Source of the DNA: Agapetus fuscipes
Taxonomy: Eukaryota; Arthropoda; Insecta; Trichoptera; Glossosomatidae
Assembly: GCA_951799405.1 (NCBI GenBank)
Contig: OX637344.1
Location: 10,168,001-10,232,000, forward strand
Direction of reading: 5' to 3'
DNA length: 64,000 bases
This document shows positions 52,001 to 53,973 of the stretch, piece after piece. A model generated the notes under the pieces. That model had not been told where the DNA came from. It searched no databases and saw only the letters and a list, made by a program, of their open reading frames with translations. How positions within the stretch are numbered: position 1 is the stretch's first letter; the number at the start of each line of letters is the position of its first letter. The position numbers were made by a program, and so were the translations under genes.

Positions 52001-53973
52001 TTGGAGTAGACTTGATTGATCTAAAATGACTACTTTGTAGTCGCGCTAAGTGTCCTACTATCTTATCATTGTTCACAACAATTATTTACCCATTTTATCT
52101 TTGTACTTGTAAGTAGGTGAATAAAATCGGGAAATGCCGATCGTAAACGCATCATCAGTAAGAGTTTAAATTAAAGATTAGTATTTTATCGAATATGTAT
52201 GGAAAGTAAAGCAGCGTCTCTAGTCAGCGTGTTAGTCTCCTTACATTATCTGGTTTAATTGAGACATAGACTTTTATAGTGAGTGTTTTGTATGTGCGTA
52301 CAAACATGGCGGACGTAAATAGGTTTACAAGACCACGTGTAAGCGGAATGACTTTGCGGATATTATTAATACAGATGACTTGGCGCTGCCGTATTCAAAG
52401 TAATGCTATGCGTCCATATTTTAAGTCAAGCATCGTGCCAGTCAATAATGAAATAAATGACAGTACTATTGGATGGTGCAGCCTCTGGTGTTCGACCACT
52501 CGGACGTCCCAGGATGCGGTAGGCAGACAATGTCGAGGCCAACGTGGAAGTCCTGGGATTAAGAGGACCATGGAGGGAAGCGGCACAAGACAGAGAGTCC
52601 TGGAGGATTGTACTGCGGGAGTCCCAGAGCCTTCAAGGCTGGTGAGCTAGATTAGAAGTAAATATAATGCTATGCGTGAATTCTAACTATGCCATTTCTG
52701 TTTGAAATTAAGGTGCTTACAGCACCTCAGTATTGTTTATGAATAAGGGTGTTGTAATATTTCCAACAAATAATGTGCACAGACCGATTGATAGCTCAAT
52801 TGGTAGAGCGTCTACTTTTTAATATGGGTGGTCAGCCTCATTACAACAACAAAAATCTAAATGAAAAACTGTCATTATTTTGGCATCACAATCTTAGTAG
52901 TGAAACGCATGACACACGCACGCGCATGCGCGCACTCAAAACTGATTTCCTTCGAACTTACGCATAGCGTTGAACATAAATTATATCGAAAGTGTATTAG
53001 CGAGTCTAGTGAACGTTTTAGCTTCCATATATTTTTTAATGAACGCTATGGTTGAGTCGCAGACTAAGCGCATGGCGGACGCGTGCAGCCGTGACCTAAA
53101 AATACTATCTGGAACATGGCGTCCTTGTTATACAGCCAGGGGGTGGGTTGGGGGGGGGAATGACGTCACGCACAACAACGCTGACCTCACCGGTGTGATG
53201 GGTCTCGGGAAATATAGCTTGGTGATGATGATGCCGATGAGTAATGCAATTTAATATATGTTGTGACTTTGTCAATAGAGTTTCCGATGTGATGCAACTT
53301 TGGTAGGTGTTGGAGGCGTCTAGAGGTCTGAGGCGATGTGACCTAACGGGTGTTTGATAAGAAAATCCCTGGTTTGAGTCCTAGGCTAGCTTGAAACTTT
53401 TTAGACCCCGTATAAAATCCGGACGTTTCAAACACAACTCAGCTACTTCATACTGAATGCAAAAGACACGTGGATTTTTATTTTCGGTTAGTTCATCACA
53501 TTCACATTAGTTAACGTCGAAATAGTGTATCATTAGATATCCAATGGAATCCGTACACAAAAGCCAGGCAAACATTGTGCCGTCTGCCGGTCGGGTTACT
53601 AAGAAAAAATAAAATTGGTTGTTTAGAGCCCCCAGTCACGTATATCTGTGACGTCAGCCCGTCGTCGTCGAAATAAATTTGTGCAGACATTATTTGAACT
53701 ATGCTGAAAAATCTCGTACCGGCAATAGTTCAAAATACATTGACAAACTGCATCTACTCCTGAATTTACAAAAGAAAAACAGTATAAGAGCCCAAATTGA
53801 AATGAAGCTTATGGCTTATATGTTTTTCGCTTACCCATATAATTCTTGATCCACTTCTTCTTGGGCGGCGGCGCGGTGGGCGGGCTCCTGGCGCGCCTCT
53901 CCAGCCTCTCCAGCCTCTCCAGGCCCCCGCCCACGCCCTGGCTGACGTTGCCCGTCTCCATCAGGACGCCCAT
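3949..53973 (-). CDS. Mnt: Mnt, Max-binding bHLH-zipper transcriptional repressor (11 coding exons, spliced)
   Basis: Coding exons on the minus strand: 53835-53973, 21119-21302, 19851-20022, 16301-16445, 15201-15286, 14656-14802, 10032-10487, 7727-7844, 6979-7134, 6056-6156, 3949-4095. Every intron has GT/AG ends, all phases match, and the total is 1851 nt (616 residues plus stop). The bHLH (about residues 117-165) has the family signature EVHNKLEKNRRAHLKECFE; His120, Glu124 and Arg128 are the E-box (CACGTG) contact residues of Myc/Max-network proteins. The zipper start (EYEHEMERLAREKI) is diagnostic of MNT. The C-terminal half is Gln/Thr/Pro-rich, like vertebrate MNT. Family knowledge: Mnt dimerises with Max in the nucleus, represses E-box genes and opposes Myc-driven growth, usually through an N-terminal Sin3-interacting motif. 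I do not see that motif in this first exon, so another first exon may exist outside or elsewhere in the window. Confidence 0.93.
4437..5930 (-). mobile_element. CR1-like non-LTR retrotransposon reverse transcriptase, 5'-truncated with one frameshift
   Basis: Two overlapping frames (5104-5928 and 4437-5285) together encode most of an RT: YRPVSNLPFLSKVLERIV, QSAYRKGHSTET, DMSSAFDTVSH, SGVPQGSVLGPVLF, the catalytic YADD at 5281-5292, then the thumb and the C-terminal tail WNRLPPGVRVSESVGIFKK with a stop at 4437. The frame breaks near 5185-5215, where the sequence is a short CCAT/CCAC tandem array, so slippage is the likely cause. It sits in Mnt intron 10. The 5' part (endonuclease) is absent. 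Confidence 0.88.
6056..6156 (-). CDS. Mnt: Mnt coding exon 10
   Basis: 101 nt; acceptor GATTTGCAG, donor GTGGGC. Two starting bases complete Asn with exon 9, and the exon ends in phase 0. Encodes PQGSIAHMMNGLTPLVVSQG and onward to SPHLAGK. Confidence 0.86.
6979..7134 (-). CDS. Mnt: Mnt coding exon 9
   Basis: 156 nt from acceptor CATTTTAG to donor GTAAGC. Phase selects this acceptor over a nearby AACAG. Encodes ANSPIQRLREVQKLGEAG, a Gly-rich stretch, then HHIAIKPQPPTATIHAM. The His/Ala/Ile-rich end resembles the HIAH-type segments of vertebrate MNT. Confidence 0.84.
7727..7844 (-). CDS. Mnt: Mnt coding exon 8
   Basis: 118 nt; acceptor TGTGTTTCAG directly before ATG ATA, donor GTAAAC. Encodes MINGNGLVVSPIQLFSTQQT and onward to DLPST, ending in phase 1. 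The single base joins CT of exon 9 to give Ala. Confidence 0.86.
8166..9498 (+). mobile_element. piggyBac element, internally deleted, with TTAA target duplication
   Basis: TTAA at 8162-8165 and 9499-9502 flank 13-bp perfect inverted repeats CCTCTAAGGTAGT. Subterminal palindromes GTATGGCCGTACC.GTACGG occur twice (about 8176-8199 and 8220-8242). At 1333 bp it is too short for a full transposase, so it is non-autonomous. It lies in the Mnt intron between exons 7 and 8. Confidence 0.92.
8725..9158 (+). pseudogene. piggyBac transposase remnant: N-terminus fused to the zinc-binding C-terminus
   Basis: ATG at 8725 opens an acidic N-terminus (DIFDALVESEDEELYENIDD, Ser/Glu runs, KRRRQE) typical of piggyBac transposases. 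It then jumps to the C-terminal segment RLTERHFPSLFPKHRHK. A 1-nt shift around 9010-9030 moves the true frame to the Cys-rich domain KCHVCSHTTVRPKC, FMCEVCNVALCIHPCF, ending YHTKKHY with stop at 9156-9158. The whole catalytic core with its Asp residues is deleted, so the protein cannot act as a transposase. Confidence 0.88.
9686..9930 (-). mobile_element. tRNA-derived SINE (family T), 3' end truncated
   Basis: Body blocks GGCGTAAGGCC-type to CACAAGAAAT are present, and a decayed head lies at about 9865-9930. It abuts the MITE at 8098-9685. Confidence 0.75.
10032..10487 (-). CDS. Mnt: Mnt coding exon 7 (Gln/Thr/Val-rich region, largest exon)
   Basis: 456 nt, phase 0 at both ends; acceptor TTTTTCACAG, donor GTGAGA. 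It encodes 152 residues rich in Gln, Thr, Ser, Asn and Val, with a short internal duplication (NHQVSV twice) and few charged residues. Comparable low-complexity segments make up the C-terminal half of vertebrate MNT. The other open frame across this exon is a shadow. Confidence 0.88.
10860..11420. other. Mnt intron 6, AT-rich, no feature recognised
   Basis: Except for a short GC-rich patch at 10920-10970 (alternating CG-rich), I see no repeat boundary or coding potential. Confidence 0.35.
11438..11548 (-). repeat. Family R repeat, 3' half
   Basis: Contains the inverted TTGCAACTTAGATT end and the CACGTATAAGTTCG.GCTTAC block; the 5' half is missing. Confidence 0.65.
12531..12741 (-). repeat. 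Family R repeat, nearly full length
   Basis: Inverted copy from the TTGCAACTAAGATT end to the GGTTGGTATGAGGCTGACCA start, with a small deletion in the CACGTATAAG block. Confidence 0.75.
13140..13195 (+). repeat. 3' end fragment of the 5S/tRNA SINE
   Basis: The ACAGCGCTCACCAAATAAAT block here recurs at about 13630-13660 as the end of the full SINE. Only the tail is recognisable. Confidence 0.6.
13305..13700 (+). mobile_element. SINE with a 5S rRNA-derived head and a tRNA-like second module
   Basis: 13305-13378 matches the 3' half of insect 5S rRNA, including the hallmark CAGTACTTGGATGGGTGACC and the CGTTGGC 3' end. It is followed at 13384-13457 by a tRNA-like stretch (GGTCCGTAGTC, then GTTGTGGATTCGGATCTC resembling a B box). 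The body ends at CACCAAATAAATCATCC with an (ATT)n tail. The 5' part of 5S is missing, so the internal promoter may be incomplete. Confidence 0.75.
14656..14802 (-). CDS. Mnt: Mnt coding exon 6
   Basis: 147 nt, phase 0 at both ends; acceptor GTGTTGCAG, donor GTAGCC. Encodes a Ser/Gly/Pro-rich linker (LSGSLNSSSELGGGSPHS to HQQYHNSNRTQ). GC-rich against an AT-rich intron background. No known domain. Confidence 0.85.
15201..15286 (-). CDS. Mnt: Mnt coding exon 5
   Basis: 86 nt with acceptor TTTCCAG and donor GTAAGT. The two first bases complete an Asp codon with exon 4, and the exon ends in phase 0. It encodes REAFSEGEDAMASRVSPLMM followed by a Ser/Ala/Pro tail. The acidic patch after the zipper is a feature shared with vertebrate MNT. 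Confidence 0.85.
15465..15790 (+). mobile_element. Decayed non-LTR retrotransposon fragment
   Basis: Broken frames contain pieces found again at 60430-60560 (CAGAGGCATTCGAGATG) and at 60910-61030 (GAGACGAACAAGA.GTCGC, the GRRTRxRxRTSYFxDLKxL region of an RT C-terminus). Confidence 0.6.
15820..16160 (+). mobile_element. RTE-like retrotransposon 3' fragment, decayed
   Basis: Matches, out of frame in places, the C-terminal part that is open at 37707-38126 on the other strand: EEALQRI, FSHIMRNEKYHLL, QGKI, WLKNLRQ.F. Confidence 0.65.
16301..16445 (-). CDS. Mnt: Mnt coding exon 4 (leucine zipper start)
   Basis: 145 nt, phase 0 start, ends in one base. Continues helix 2 into the zipper: VLRRREREYEHEMERLARE, with heptad positions Leu167, Tyr174, Leu181, Ala188, Leu195. 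After AAL the sequence turns into CRDSPSAAALRIPH instead of the KxEL-type continuation of vertebrate MNT, so the zipper looks one to two heptads short in this splice form. Confidence 0.93.
16501..16737 (+). repeat. Family R repeat
   Basis: Full-length but diverged: GGTGAGAGGCTGATTCCCATGC to TTGCAACTTAGATTATAGAT. Confidence 0.7.
16884..17460 (-). mobile_element. Non-LTR retrotransposon RT C-terminus, open frame of about 190 codons
   Basis: Open frame on the minus strand: INDKNILSSELHARIHSG, CSKWLSRSTKFKIYTSIVRP, VVLYGCEAWSLTQKQEKSL, RRLQWAGHVARAEDSRI, GRPRMRWADNVEADAEVL, stop at 16884, then a GTAAGTAAAGTAAG tail. This is the region after the RT palm in RTE/jockey-type elements. It is 5'-truncated, and the least decayed of three family copies here (others at 3145-3575 and 52465-52655). 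Confidence 0.85.
17485..17660 (+). mobile_element. Short retrotransposon fragment
   Basis: Encodes NLKRRVRV...HMA and LRDRAPNQEIHRCNDVTN in two frames; a similar LKRRV piece is at 36640. Confidence 0.45.
17692..17940 (+). repeat. Family R repeat, full length
   Basis: From CCTTGACTTATAGGTTGGTA to TTGCAACTTAGATTATAGAT. Confidence 0.78.
18231..18447 (-). repeat. Family R repeat, full length, head-to-head with the next copy
   Basis: Inverted copy from the TTGCATAGATG end to the CCATTTTTTACAGCAT start. Its 5' end abuts the 5' end of the copy at 18457-18696. Confidence 0.78.
18457..18696 (+). repeat. Family R repeat, full length
   Basis: Starts CTATAGGTTGGTATGAGG and ends TTGCAACTTATATTTAGATT. 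With the preceding inverted copy it makes a 465-bp inverted repeat; a 30-bp inverted head fragment follows at 18699-18730. Confidence 0.78.
19851..20022 (-). CDS. Mnt: Mnt coding exon 3 (basic helix-loop-helix)
   Basis: 172 nt from acceptor TGATAG to donor GTTTG. It encodes residues 108-165: a GTREVHNKLEKNRRAHL basic region and helix 1, a short loop with PSSPDDKK, then helix 2 SNLSILDSAIRYIQ. His120/Glu124/Arg128 give CACGTG specificity by family knowledge. The match to MNT extends upstream of the basic region (GTREVHNKLEKNRRAH), which separates it from Mad/Mxi and Max. Confidence 0.95.
20340..20530 (+). mobile_element. Non-LTR retrotransposon fragment (post-RT region)
   Basis: Encodes ETRTDARTSKFLLR and, in another frame, MRTITGRTLRDRIRNDHIGK, CEMEGI, the conserved stretch following the YGxExW motif of insect non-LTR elements. 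Confidence 0.65.
20550..20760 (-). mobile_element. Non-LTR retrotransposon C-terminal CCHC-like tail
   Basis: Minus frame encodes RARANMLTLGFLG, CECGAQQTMEHLRCCPSCPT, FAGNQRAVDIARYW: the CxCG..QTxxHxxxxCP signature and final ARYW typical of the end of insect jockey/R1-like ORF2 proteins. Confidence 0.75.
20977..21097 (-). pseudogene. Decayed tandem copy of the 3' part of Mnt exon 2
   Basis: This stretch matches 21116-21236 (exon 2 end plus donor) base for base over most of its length. Where exon 2 reads GATCAG, the copy reads GACTAG, an in-frame stop, and the donor GGTGAGT has become GGTGAAT. A much shorter third copy lies at 21628-21662. It lies about 100 bp downstream of the functional exon, so mis-splicing to it is conceivable but would truncate the protein before the bHLH. 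Confidence 0.75.
21119..21302 (-). CDS. Mnt: Mnt coding exon 2
   Basis: Acceptor TTTTGTTCCAG, donor GGTGAGT. The exon starts with two bases that complete the GAA codon begun by exon 1 and ends with two bases completed by exon 3. It encodes an acidic start (EEEPAR), then a Gly/Pro/Ala/Ser linker ending RARSNSNG just before the basic region. The 3' part of this exon has decayed partial copies nearby at 20977-21097 and 21628-21662. Confidence 0.88.
21628..21662 (-). pseudogene. Short third copy of the Mnt exon 2 end
   Basis: About 30 bp resembles the end of exon 2 (TGTTGCTCCTAGCC...GGTCAGC on the plus strand). The sequence before it (CAAGATCCATGAGCCGATAC) also resembles the sequence before the 20977 copy (CAAAATCCATGAACGGAAAA), so the duplicated unit includes flanking intron or repeat DNA. 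Confidence 0.5.
22111..22184. repeat. Hairpin with 33-bp arms
   Basis: 22111-22143 and 22152-22184 are inverted copies with 2 mismatches around an 8-nt loop. Each arm, read outward, holds GGTGTG...CACTCC then GAAAGC, loosely like the ribozyme-like motifs at 23955 and 49470. Confidence 0.75.
22956..23043. repeat. Foldback repeat
   Basis: CGACTTTTTTAGCGATCATATC (22956-22977) pairs with the inverted form at 23022-23043 with a few mismatches, around a GCGCG-containing loop. Confidence 0.5.
23272..23492 (+). repeat. Tandem duplication of a ~85-bp unit
   Basis: 23272-23352 and 23402-23492 share CACACATT.GGTTGAGT, ACCGGTATCGAAAAC.GCTTA and CACCAATGTTGCGAAACTGT in the same order. Confidence 0.7.
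23955..23988 (-). ncRNA. Hammerhead-ribozyme-like motif H3
   Basis: On the minus strand: CTGAAGA (23988-23982), one C, stem GTTGGC/GCCAAC around loop CACGTC, then GAAA and CGTC. This fits the hammerhead core CUGANGA...GAAA with an ACGU stem III and a GUC cleavage site, except for one extra base before stem II. About 95 bp around it align with the motif at 49476-49509, and the stem differs by a compensated T-A to C-G change. The outer stem I is weak here. Confidence 0.55.
24295..24440 (+). mobile_element. CR1/L2-like retrotransposon 3' fragment
   Basis: Frame encodes GVAPSIWNSVPDGLPEIDL then, shifted, FRKRLRTHLNQKSK: the WNxLP ... FKxxLKTHL ending of CR1/L2-type ORF2. The open frame just upstream (23972-24253) has LDDIVRWSTKRKRVWKDHIN, possibly another LINE piece. 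Confidence 0.5.
25250..25600 (+). mobile_element. Non-LTR retrotransposon C-terminal fragment
   Basis: Frames encode MKLQRLRWAGHVKTMPN, RRRVGRPRLRWENKV and DDLRLLQVPSWRTAAVDRD, the standard RWAGHV ... GRPRxRWxxxV ... WRxxAxDRDxWR ending. Confidence 0.7.
27061..27276 (+). other. Unidentified 72-codon open frame, GC-richer than its surroundings
   Basis: Opens after a TGA and encodes SLTNRFRYDKLEKVKSAVDS, then LEGIIPNCLQQSVFSKCFHC, then FLRCQLAHYLLTNSK and stop. Composition is protein-like with regular hydrophobic spacing, and a possible acceptor TGTCTGCAG precedes it. I do not recognise the family. It may be an exon of a transposon or of a nested gene on the plus strand, or chance. Confidence 0.3.
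27303..27522. mobile_element. Two tRNA-SINE (family T) heads in inverted arrangement
   Basis: A plus-strand head at 27303-27430 (GTCTTAGTTGGTATAGTG) and a minus-strand head at 27440-27522 (GGTCGATAGTTTAGTTGATA) face each other with little body between them. Confidence 0.55.
27963..28270 (-). mobile_element. tRNA-derived SINE (family T), near full length
   Basis: All body blocks are present; box B GGGTTCGAATTCC at about 28213-28225. The head end is slightly damaged. Confidence 0.82.
28550..28710. other. GC-rich island in intron 1, unassigned
   Basis: Locally very GC-rich (GAGCACGCGGC, GCGGGCACGTAACCGGGC) with open frames on both strands but no recognised protein. Could be an unrecognised exon or regulatory element. 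Confidence 0.3.
28908..29112 (+). mobile_element. tRNA-derived SINE (family T), head missing
   Basis: Body from ATACCGGCAAGGTTTACC to GTGTAGCTTGGTTGC; no tRNA-like head. Confidence 0.75.
29945..30290. repeat. CATTCTGCC repeat (family P) cluster
   Basis: Repeated direct and inverted units around CACTAGACGCATTCTGCC, GTTTGTCTGGTAATCCAT and TTTCACACAGTTTGTC. The same family recurs at 56398-56632. A foldback-type non-autonomous element. Confidence 0.6.
30790..31000 (-). mobile_element. RTE-like retrotransposon 3' fragment
   Basis: Minus frame carries KSGGLKVSGISWFKELRQWF, cognate to the SWLKNLRQWFG region at 37.7 kb. Confidence 0.6.
31583..31848 (+). repeat. Family R repeat, young full-length copy with (TTAGA)n tail
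   Basis: Starts at GTTCCTTGACTTATAGGTTG and ends in four to five TTAGA units. Nearly identical to copies at 44122-44388 and 45280-45528, sharing even GTGTGTGTG before the start with the last one. Confidence 0.9.
32540..32700 (-). mobile_element. tRNA-derived SINE (family T), internally deleted
   Basis: Keeps the CTAGGCTACACAC end and the TTTCTTGTGAAGGCTGA block; the middle and the head are gone. Confidence 0.6.
33260..33454 (-). repeat. Family R repeat, diverged
   Basis: Inverted copy ending CAGCCTCATCCCATCCTATAG. A 45-bp head fragment on the plus strand follows at 33867-33912. Confidence 0.68.
34525..34925 (+). mobile_element. MITE (family M), empty-site copy
   Basis: CATCGTCCCCCCAGTGCTTG to ACAAGCGCTATTGGGCCGA. 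At 34766-34769 it has a single TTAA where the copy at 8.1 kb carries the piggyBac. Confidence 0.75.
35193..35412 (+). repeat. Family R repeat
   Basis: GTTCCTTGACTAATAGGTTG to TTGCAACTTATAG, with an internal deletion around the AAGGTCGGCAAG block. Confidence 0.72.
36640..36830 (+). mobile_element. Short retrotransposon-like fragment
   Basis: Encodes MPINLKRRVYESCALP, the start of the usual LINE stretch before the YGxExW motif, then unrelated sequence after a likely deletion. Confidence 0.4.
36938..37205 (+). mobile_element. tRNA-derived SINE (family T), diverged
   Basis: Box B GGGTTCGATC near 36989-36998, then AAATGATTTCCCATTTCGGT and CACAAGAAATGAGAAC. Confidence 0.7.
37707..38525 (-). mobile_element. 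RTE-like reverse transcriptase fragment, one frame break
   Basis: The upstream frame (38151-38525) has YLRYADDTVLLA with catalytic YADD at 38457-38468, then NFKKTKVMVIS and SYRYLGCVV. The downstream frame (37707-38126) has YGMEGWTLTQALERRIEAFE, RISWRDRVTNEEVLQRM, YFGHIMRNEKYRLL, WLKNLRQWFG and the end IAMMIADLR. The frame breaks between 38126 and 38165. The N-terminal half is absent. Confidence 0.85.
39848..40130 (+). mobile_element. hAT-like (DUF4371 type) transposase N-terminal fragment
   Basis: ATG frame contains EVRSNRLIIISRIIDCVKFC, which resembles the EVxxNRxILxKIIDCIKFCG start of DUF4371/ZNF862-like hAT-derived proteins. The expected ELALRGHDE that follows is scrambled, so it is broken. 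Confidence 0.5.
40198..40425 (+). mobile_element. Inverted-repeat element with a central ribozyme-like motif (H1)
   Basis: Flanked by a 16-bp direct repeat AAATAAAACAATATAT (40198-40213 and 40410-40425). Arms 40252-40315 and 40353-40416 are inverted copies of 64 bp with about 3 mismatches. The apex is the hammerhead-like motif at 40320-40350. The right arm runs into the right direct repeat, while the left side has 38 extra bases. Confidence 0.65.
40309..40360 (+). ncRNA. Hammerhead-ribozyme-like motif H1
   Basis: CTGATGA (40320-40326), one T, stem GACTAC/GTAGTC around TGT, then GAAA (40343-40346) and ACGTT. Stem I is GGACACAGAC pairing with GTTTGTGTCC. The core CUGAUGA and GAAA are exact; one extra A follows GAAA and one extra T precedes stem II. 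Confidence 0.6.
41226..41244. promoter_or_regulatory. Paired CACGTG E-boxes in Mnt intron 1
   Basis: CACGTG at 41226-41231 and 41239-41244, 13 bp apart, in a GC-rich patch. CACGTG is the preferred site of Max heterodimers, so auto- or cross-regulation is possible. About 15 single sites are expected by chance in the window. Confidence 0.3.
41560..41850 (-). mobile_element. tRNA-derived SINE (family T), near full length
   Basis: Head with CAACTGAGCCATCAACCGG (inverted) at about 41830-41850; box B region GGGTTTGAACCC; a small insertion near 41670. Confidence 0.82.
42932..43073. repeat. Foldback MITE (family F), copy 1
   Basis: Arms 42932-42976 and 43029-43073 share TCTTACCGTA.CTATTTGAA and TGGCGG-type ends inverted, with an inner GATCGCTGTTCC/GGAACAGCTG pair. 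Confidence 0.75.
43076..43221. repeat. Foldback MITE, distinct family
   Basis: Arms 43076-43126 and 43175-43221 are inverted: GGTAATTCTTACCTAC.GAAT and ATCGGTAATA blocks. It lies 2 bp from the preceding foldback. Confidence 0.78.
43595..44040 (+). repeat. Family R repeat split by a MITE
   Basis: R sequence at 43595-43715 resumes at 43964-44040 (TGTAAGCGCGAACTTACATG), with the MITE 43716-43959 between. Confidence 0.72.
43716..43959. mobile_element. MITE, 244 bp, ~30-bp inverted repeats, 4-bp ATGT duplication
   Basis: Ends CGCACGTTTAATAATAAAGA and its inverted form at the right end. ATGT at 43712-43715 and 43960-43963. Uninterrupted R copies (e.g. near 31750) show the site once. Confidence 0.82.
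44122..44388 (+). repeat. Family R repeat, young full-length copy with (TTAGA)n tail
   Basis: Nearly identical to 31583-31848; tail of five TTAGA units. Confidence 0.9.
44475..44625 (+). mobile_element. tRNA-derived SINE (family T), head plus deleted body
   Basis: TATAGCTCAGTTAGTAGAAT box A, GGGCTCGATCCCC box B, then a jump to CGGGGACAACG. Confidence 0.68.
45280..45528 (-). repeat. Family R repeat, young full-length inverted copy
   Basis: Inverted relative to 44122-44388, about 0.9 kb away, nearly identical. Extra (TTAGA)n at 45208-45230. Confidence 0.9.
45655..45993 (-). mobile_element. tRNA-derived SINE (family T), best full-length copy
   Basis: Head ACCGGTCGATGGCTCAGTTG (inverted, near 45992), box B GGGTTCGAATCCCACC, complete body, end TGTGTAGCTTAGTTGCGTAT. 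Confidence 0.88.
46531..47068 (+). repeat. Family R repeat split by a MITE
   Basis: R sequence 46531-46729 resumes at 47023-47068 and ends TTAGATTAGAT. Confidence 0.8.
46730..47022. mobile_element. MITE starting GGGGCCGTCCATAAATTACG, TA target duplication
   Basis: 293 bp between TA at 46728-46729 and 47023-47024. The right end AATGACGTTATATATTGACAGCCC mirrors the left end GGGGCCGTCCATAAATTACGTCAT imperfectly. Long C runs inside. This terminal motif is common in arthropod genomes. Confidence 0.8.
47355..47440 (+). mobile_element. Retrotransposon fragment
   Basis: Encodes MGWFGHVERMDDERLTK, the xxWxGHVxRM motif after the RT. A related tail piece (KKRWKLCRGSGLP) is near 47905-47950, and a similar one near 63680-63740. 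Confidence 0.5.
48023..48362 (+). repeat. Family R repeat with an internal insertion
   Basis: R blocks are interrupted at about 48163-48258 by GGAGCCATCGTTAGCACTTC sequence that recurs at 56730-56830. Confidence 0.72.
48387..48632 (-). repeat. Family R repeat, tail-to-tail with the previous copy
   Basis: Inverted; its AATCTAAGCTGCAAAGAT end faces the end of the plus copy 25 bp away. Confidence 0.8.
49304..49597 (+). mobile_element. Inverted-repeat element with a central ribozyme-like motif (H2)
   Basis: Flanked by a 16-bp direct repeat TTCCTTATAATTAGTT (49304-49319, 49582-49597). Arms 49376-49417 and 49542-49583 are perfect 42-bp inverted copies. The right arm overlaps the right direct repeat by 2 bp. 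The hammerhead-like motif lies between the arms. The architecture is the same as at 40198-40425, but the arm sequence is different. Confidence 0.68.
49470..49515 (+). ncRNA. Hammerhead-ribozyme-like motif H2
   Basis: Stem I GTTCTC (49470-49475) pairs with GAGAAT (49510-49515). CTGAAGA at 49476-49482, one C, stem II GTCGGC/GCTGAC around TACGTC, GAAA at 49502-49505, then CGTC with predicted cleavage after GTC. Only the extra C before stem II departs from the minimal hammerhead of Penelope-like elements. Confidence 0.62.
49637..49872 (+). repeat. Family R repeat
   Basis: ATTCCTTGAATTACAGGTTG to TTTGCAACTTGGATT; small deletion at the GGTTCACTTTG block. Confidence 0.75.
50285..50560 (-). mobile_element. 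tRNA-derived SINE (family T), head missing
   Basis: Body complete from the GCATTC end to the TTTCTGACAC block, which is duplicated in tandem (50520-50557). Confidence 0.75.
51525..51640 (+). mobile_element. tRNA-derived SINE (family T), head only
   Basis: GGTCGAGAGCCGCAGTTGGT, GCATTCCATGCCGA, box B GGGTTAGAATCC; stops after TTTCCCGTTTC. Confidence 0.68.
51653..51838 (+). repeat. Family R repeat, 5' end missing
   Basis: From ACTGGAAAATCTTGTTTCAC to TTGCCACTTAGATTACAG. Confidence 0.68.
52019..52055 (+). ncRNA. Decayed hammerhead-like motif H4
   Basis: GATGACTAC loop GTAGTC and AAGTGTCC match H1, but the core CTGATGA reads CTAAAA and GAAA reads GCGC, so it would be inactive. Confidence 0.35.
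52465..52655 (+). mobile_element. Non-LTR retrotransposon 3' fragment
   Basis: Frame pieces LDGAASGVRPLGRPRMR, EVLGLRGPWREAAQDRESWR; same family as 16884-17460. It ends near GGCTGGTGAGCTAGATTAG. Confidence 0.75.
52780..52818 (+). mobile_element. tRNA-SINE head fragment
   Basis: GACCGATTGATAGCTCAATTGGTAGAGCG is the box A half of family T. A family R head fragment (GGGTGGTCAGCCTCAT) follows at once. Confidence 0.55.
53835..53973 (-). CDS. Mnt: Mnt coding exon 1 (start codon, proline/basic N-terminus)
   Basis: ATG at 53973 with an in-frame TGA two codons upstream, so coding starts in this exon. It encodes 46 residues plus one base (phase 1) and ends at a GTAAGC donor. The peptide has a 3-residue unit LER in three 9-bp tandem repeats (CTGGAGAGG), then a Pro stretch and a basic KKKWIKNY. 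GC content is far above the surrounding intron. No Sin3-interaction helix of the LLEAA type is visible. A second in-frame ATG lies at 53961. Confidence 0.85.
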
